Assembly (NCBI GenBank): GCA_944391355.1
Contig: CALXTG010000148.1
Span: 1 to 15,674 of the forward strand
Origin: an uncultured Alphaproteobacteria bacterium
GTDB taxonomy: Bacteria > Pseudomonadota > Alphaproteobacteria > RF32 > CAG-239
Length of the DNA stretch: 15,674 bases
Direction: 5' to 3'
The position numbers were made by a program, and so were the translations under genes. A model generated the notes under the pieces. That model had not been told where the DNA came from and searched no databases. It saw nothing but the letters and a program-made list of their open reading frames with translations. The stretch's first letter is position 1, and each line of letters begins with the position of its first letter. Below, in pieces: positions 12,929-15,674 of this stretch.

Positions 12929-14683
12929 TTAGAAAAGTTTAAGAATCGACTGCGATGCCTGACTTGCCAGTGATAGGGAATTGACTGCCAGCTGTTGGGA
13001 GGTTTGTAAAGCCAGCATATTGGCAGATTCCTGATTCATATCGGCCAGAGTAAGCTTATCGGCGCCTTCTTCCAGCACATTAATCAGGTTTTCGGTAAAG
13101 TCCTGTCTGGTGGTGACAATATTGTAGTAGTTACCAAACCCTGAAGCAAAAGACCGTAATGTCCCAATCGCACTTTCCAGCTCAGAAATCGATTTTTCAA
13201 TATCGTTTGCATTTTTCCATTCTTTGGTTTTTAATCCCAAGCTGTCACTGTCTGCTTTTACTCCAGCAACATCGATTTTCGAACTTCTATCCTCATTAAG
13301 ATTAATCTTCAAATTCTGACCAGTTAGCAGGTTAATCCCTTTATAAGAAGCATCGGAAATCAGGCGGTTGTATTGTGTGAGAATTTTTAAATAGTTTTGT
13401 AAAGTTTTGTTTTCTTCGGTTTCTGCGAAATTTTTGTAATTCATCAATGAAGCGTCAAAGCTGCCCAGCCGGGTGAAGGACGCGGGTGGGATTTGTCCGG
13501 CGGAAATTGTAACGGGAGCAGATAGTGTGGTTGTTGCTTGGTAAATTCCGGCAGTTGTCATCAACGTTGCACCAGTAACTGCGGAAAATTTTGTATCTCC
13601 GGAAAAAGCGTTAGCAGTACAGTTATAATTGAGGATGGCGGTTGCCGAGGTTAAGCGGATGGTTGCACTTCTTCCACCGGAGCTGCCGGCTTGGGTAGAA
13701 GTGAAATTAATTGTGCCGTTGATGGAATGGTCTCCTCCGAAAAAGGCATTGGAATTGGTGTTCTTGGCATTAATGTTGACAATTCCGTTAAAAATATTTT
13801 TACCGCTGGTAATGGCAATACCGTTATTGCAGTCGCTGGTAATATTTATAATGCTGTTTGAGGTTTGGGTTAAAGTTGAGGTCAGGTTGCCGCTGCCGAA
13901 CAGACCGCGAATATTGCCGCCACCCCTGATGCTTGTCAGGTTTATGTTAAGCGTGCCGCTGATGATAGTGTTACTGTTTCCGATATGGCGGTAAGCTGCA
14001 GAGGTGTTTGAAGCGTCTGCATGACCAGAGTGAACATTAATATTGAGATTGTGTAGTGTGATACCGCTTTTGCCATCATTGAAGATTGCATTGGAAGCGT
14101 TGTTTCCGACTTTTTGGTCGGCGGTATAGTTAATGGTCAAATTTTTCAGGCCACTGTTCTCAGCCATGGTTATACCGTTCAGGGCGGTTGTATCATCGAT
14201 ATGGAAAGTCAGGGAAATCTGCGTAGAAGCACCGACCAGTTTTTGACCTTCTTGTAAAGAGATAACACTATTAAGCTTCATAACAATATCATTTTTTATA
14301 ATGATTTGCCCTTTTTCCCCTGAACCAATTGCTGCTTTTAATTCTTCTTCAGTAGAAACTTCGGCAATTATCGGTTCTGCGGTTTCGAGCGCCTGATTGG
14401 CAACGGCCTTAGCCTGTTCGAGGAATTTAGTGCCGGAGTCAATCGCTTCAGAAGCGGCTTTAATCGTTTGAATCCCTTGTGACATTGCGTCCAACAAGGC
14501 AGTTAAATCGGCGGCACGGTTATTTAAGGAAAAAGCGGTGTAATAAGAAGAGGGATTATCAATTGCCGAAGAGACCTTAAGGCCGGTAGCTAAGCGATTT
14601 TGCACAATATCCTGCTGTCTTGCAATGTTCTGCAAGCTCAACAAGTTGCTGCGCATTGACGCTGTTAACGAAATCCCCGACAT
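12929..14683 (-). CDS. flagellin with a large beta-helix-like central insert
   Basis: A protein of 584 residues. Residues 1-104 are the flagellin D0/D1 start (SLTASMRSNLLSLQNIARQQ, then NRLATGLKVSSAIDNPSSYYTA, then helix to QALETAEPI). Residues about 403-584 are the matching D1/D0 end, with the alphaproteobacterial SDASYKGINLLTGQNLKIN segment and a final ALQTSQQLAVNSLSLASQASQSILKLF helix. Between them, about 105-400, is an Asn/Thr/Gly-rich region. It opens with EEELKAAIGSGEKGQIIIKNDI and QEGQKLVGAST, a start typical of right-handed beta-helix (pectate-lyase-like) domains. Short repeats follow: ISGTLNINL (241-249), FNGIVNINA (298-306), INGTINFTS (321-329). Cys285 and Cys355 in the insert are unusual for flagellin. 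The insert should project from the filament surface. Its enzymatic or adhesive role is unknown. No chaperone or other flagellar gene is in the window. Confidence 0.9.
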   Translation of the reverse strand: MSGISLTASMRSNLLSLQNIARQQDIVQNRLATGLKVSSAIDNPSSYYTAFSLNNRAADLTALLDAMSQGIQTIKAASEAIDSGTKFLEQAKAVANQALETAEPIIAEVSTEEELKAAIGSGEKGQIIIKNDIVMKLNSVISLQEGQKLVGASTQISLTFHIDDTTALNGITMAENSGLKNLTINYTADQKVGNNASNAIFNDGKSGITLHNLNINVHSGHADASNTSAAYRHIGNSNTIISGTLNINLTSIRGGGNIRGLFGSGNLTSTLTQTSNSIINITSDCNNGIAITSGKNIFNGIVNINAKNTNSNAFFGGDHSINGTINFTSTQAGSSGGRSATIRLTSATAILNYNCTANAFSGDTKFSAVTGATLMTTAGIYQATTTLSAPVTISAGQIPPASFTRLGSFDASLMNYKNFAETEENKTLQNYLKILTQYNRLISDASYKGINLLTGQNLKINLNEDRSSKIDVAGVKADSDSLGLKTKEWKNANDIEKSISELESAIGTLRSFASGFGNYYNIVTTRQDFTENLINVLEEGADKLTLADMNQESANMLALQTSQQLAVNSLSLASQASQSILKLF

Positions 14684-14719
14684 TCTCTCGGCCTTTTGTT
14701 ATTCTGGTTTCCTTTTACT

Positions 14720-14738
14720 GTCATTCTCCAGCTTGACC
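14720..14738. repeat. partial copy of the alphaproteobacterial palindromic repeat
   Basis: GTCATTCTCCAGCTTGACC resembles the left half of the complete element that begins nine bases further on, but its hairpin is broken off after the CTTGA loop. It is likely a decayed or truncated copy. Confidence 0.5.
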
Positions 14739-14746
14739 TATTACTT

Positions 14747-14832
14747 GTCATACTCGGGCTTGACCCGAGTATCCAGGTCAACAATATAGCTAATTTTAAT
14801 ACCTGGATGTTCGGATCAAGTCCGAACATGAC
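14747..14832. repeat. composite palindromic repeat of alphaproteobacterial type
   Basis: GTCAT, a perfect 7-bp hairpin ACTCGGG-CTTGA-CCCGAGT (14752-14770), ATCCAGGT (14771-14778), a 22-base AT-rich middle, ACCTGGAT (14801-14808), a second 7-bp hairpin GTTCGGA-TCAAG-TCCGAAC (14809-14827), and ATGAC. The outer halves are inverted copies, yet the two stems differ in sequence while staying perfectly paired. This layout is widespread between genes in alphaproteobacteria. It lies in the gap before the flagellin gene. Confidence 0.85.
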
Positions 14833-14865
14833 AATAAAAATAAGTCAAATCATGACAATAGAGAT

Positions 14866-14894
14866 ATCTTATCATAATTTCTCATTCTAAACAA
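14866..14894 (-). promoter_or_regulatory. candidate sigma70-like promoter for the flagellin gene
   Basis: On the minus strand TTGTTT (14894-14889), a 17-bp spacer and TAAGAT (14871-14866). Transcription from here would carry the palindromic repeat in a leader of about 175 nt. No clear sigma28 or sigma54 promoter is seen nearer to the start codon, which has only a weak GAGAG site. The rest of the 14684-14976 gap shows nothing else I can name. Confidence 0.4.
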
Positions 14895-14976
14895 TGGATA
14901 TTAACAAAGATTTAGCACAACCTCTTTTTCTGTCTAAACTGATTGAGCGGTCATTATTTTTTTGTATAAACAGGGC

Positions 14977-15674
14977 TTATTTAACTAAGGCCAATCCATC
15001 CCAGGAAGTGGTAAAACTGCCGGAGCGGAATTCTCTTTTGATATAATGTCTGATACCGGCAGCCTGAGCGGCAAAAAAGACGGTTTTTTTTCCGAGTTTG
15101 TGATTGAGGGTATCGATTGCCGTCATCAGCTTTTGTTCTTTTTGTTCGGCGGCGGTATCGGTAAAAAAGTCTAACGGCCGGTTCAGGCTGCAAATATCAA
15201 TCAGCATGACGCCGGCGCGTTTGTAGTGATATTCGGGGCGGTAGATTTGTTTCAGTCCTTGCTGCGCCGCCACGATAAAAGCGGCTGTGTAGTTGGACGG
15301 TCGGGGCAGGGTGGTAAGGCATTGGTTGTTGTATTGCGGCAGGTTGTGATGAAACCGGTTAGTCTGAAGCAGCGTAACAATTCCTCCGGCTTTGGAGTTC
15401 TGCCGGCGTAATCTCCGACAGGCGTTGTCGGTAAATTCGGCAATGATCTGTTTCAGCTTGCAAAGATCGGAGATTTCGAATTCGAAACTGCGCGAGGTGA
15501 TGATGGTTTGCTGCGGGGCATCGGGTTCAATTTCAAGGCAGGCATAACCGTTGAGTTCCATGGCGGTTTTTTCCATCGGGATACCAAAGTTGCTGCGCAG
15601 CAGTTTCAGCGGCGCCCTTTTCAGGTCGAGCGCGGTAAAAATACCGAGAAAATTGAGGCGTCCGGCGCAGCGGC
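14977..15674 (-). CDS. umuC: UmuC-like Y-family DNA polymerase, C-terminal half, cut by the window edge
   Basis: The frame is open from the window end to the TAA at 14977-14979, giving about 231 visible residues; a family protein has about 420, so roughly half is missing. An internal ATG at 15576 is not the true start, because the sequence before it continues the family pattern: GRLNFLGIFTALDLKRAPLKLLRSNFGI is the helix-hairpin-helix region. Then come ELNGYACLEI, ITSRSFEFEISDL, the little-finger domain with CLTTLPRPSNYTAAFIVAAQQGLKQIYR, KRAGVMLIDI, and the C-terminal LMTAIDTLNHKLGKKTVFFAAQ and KREFRSGSFTTSWDGL. This is the C-terminal arrangement of UmuC (PolV). The catalytic palm is outside the window, so activity cannot be judged. 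UmuD is not visible on this side and would lie upstream. Confidence 0.9.
   Translation of the reverse strand, partial: RCAGRLNFLGIFTALDLKRAPLKLLRSNFGIPMEKTAMELNGYACLEIEPDAPQQTIITSRSFEFEISDLCKLKQIIAEFTDNACRRLRRQNSKAGGIVTLLQTNRFHHNLPQYNNQCLTTLPRPSNYTAAFIVAAQQGLKQIYRPEYHYKRAGVMLIDICSLNRPLDFFTDTAAEQKEQKLMTAIDTLNHKLGKKTVFFAAQAAGIRHYIKREFRSGSFTTSWDGLALVK

Noticed and set aside
1..15674. CRISPR arrays, tRNA or rRNA genes, insertion sequences, attachment sites
   Set aside because: No regularly spaced direct repeats, cloverleaf, rRNA-like stretch, transposase or integrase frame was recognised.

Overview
The window looks like chromosomal DNA from an anaerobic or microaerophilic, flagellated alphaproteobacterium, possibly a gut lineage. 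This is inferred from several signs. A composite palindrome (GTCAT-hairpin-ATCCAGG ... CCTGGAT-hairpin-ATGAC, 14747-14832) has the form common in alphaproteobacterial genomes. The flagellin ends are of alphaproteobacterial type. A TM1266-type regulator associated with [FeFe] hydrogenase and a flavin reductase-rubredoxin fusion fit anaerobic life. TGA is used as a normal stop (for example 1434-1436), so the code looks standard.

Layout. 1-1436 (+): a Nudix hydrolase gene interrupted by an in-frame TGA inside its Nudix box, a MazG-like pyrophosphohydrolase and a FlaR-like P-loop kinase. 1431-2617 (-): the TM1266-type ACT-like protein and a membrane protein joining a SemiSWEET-like domain to a degenerate GGDEF domain. 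2763-3611 (+): a patatin-like phospholipase. 3608-4375 (-): an orphan beta-class DNA methyltransferase.

4617-8646 (+): a compact run of five genes. It starts with a three-gene module: a short SNF2-like protein with degraded ATPase motifs, an IbrA/YbdN-type PAPS-reductase-fold protein (DUF3440) and an IbrB/YbdM-type ParB-like protein. slyX and the flavin reductase-rubredoxin fusion follow, and the run ends at a strong bidirectional terminator. The module, next to a divergent orphan methyltransferase, is the best candidate for an undescribed system. Its chemistry is not visible from sequence.

8707-12049 (-): a NhaP2-like K+/H+ antiporter without its C-terminal regulatory domains, a histidine phosphatase, a K+ channel and a small lipoprotein. 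The antiporter and channel suggest potassium homeostasis. Between channel and lipoprotein lies a promoter, about 170 nt of strongly structured RNA and an intrinsic terminator: either a small RNA or an attenuator/riboswitch-like leader.

12191-15674: a Prx6-type peroxiredoxin (+), a 584-residue flagellin (-) carrying a beta-helix-like insert of about 295 residues, the palindromic repeat in the flagellin leader, and the C-terminal half of UmuC (-), cut by the window edge.
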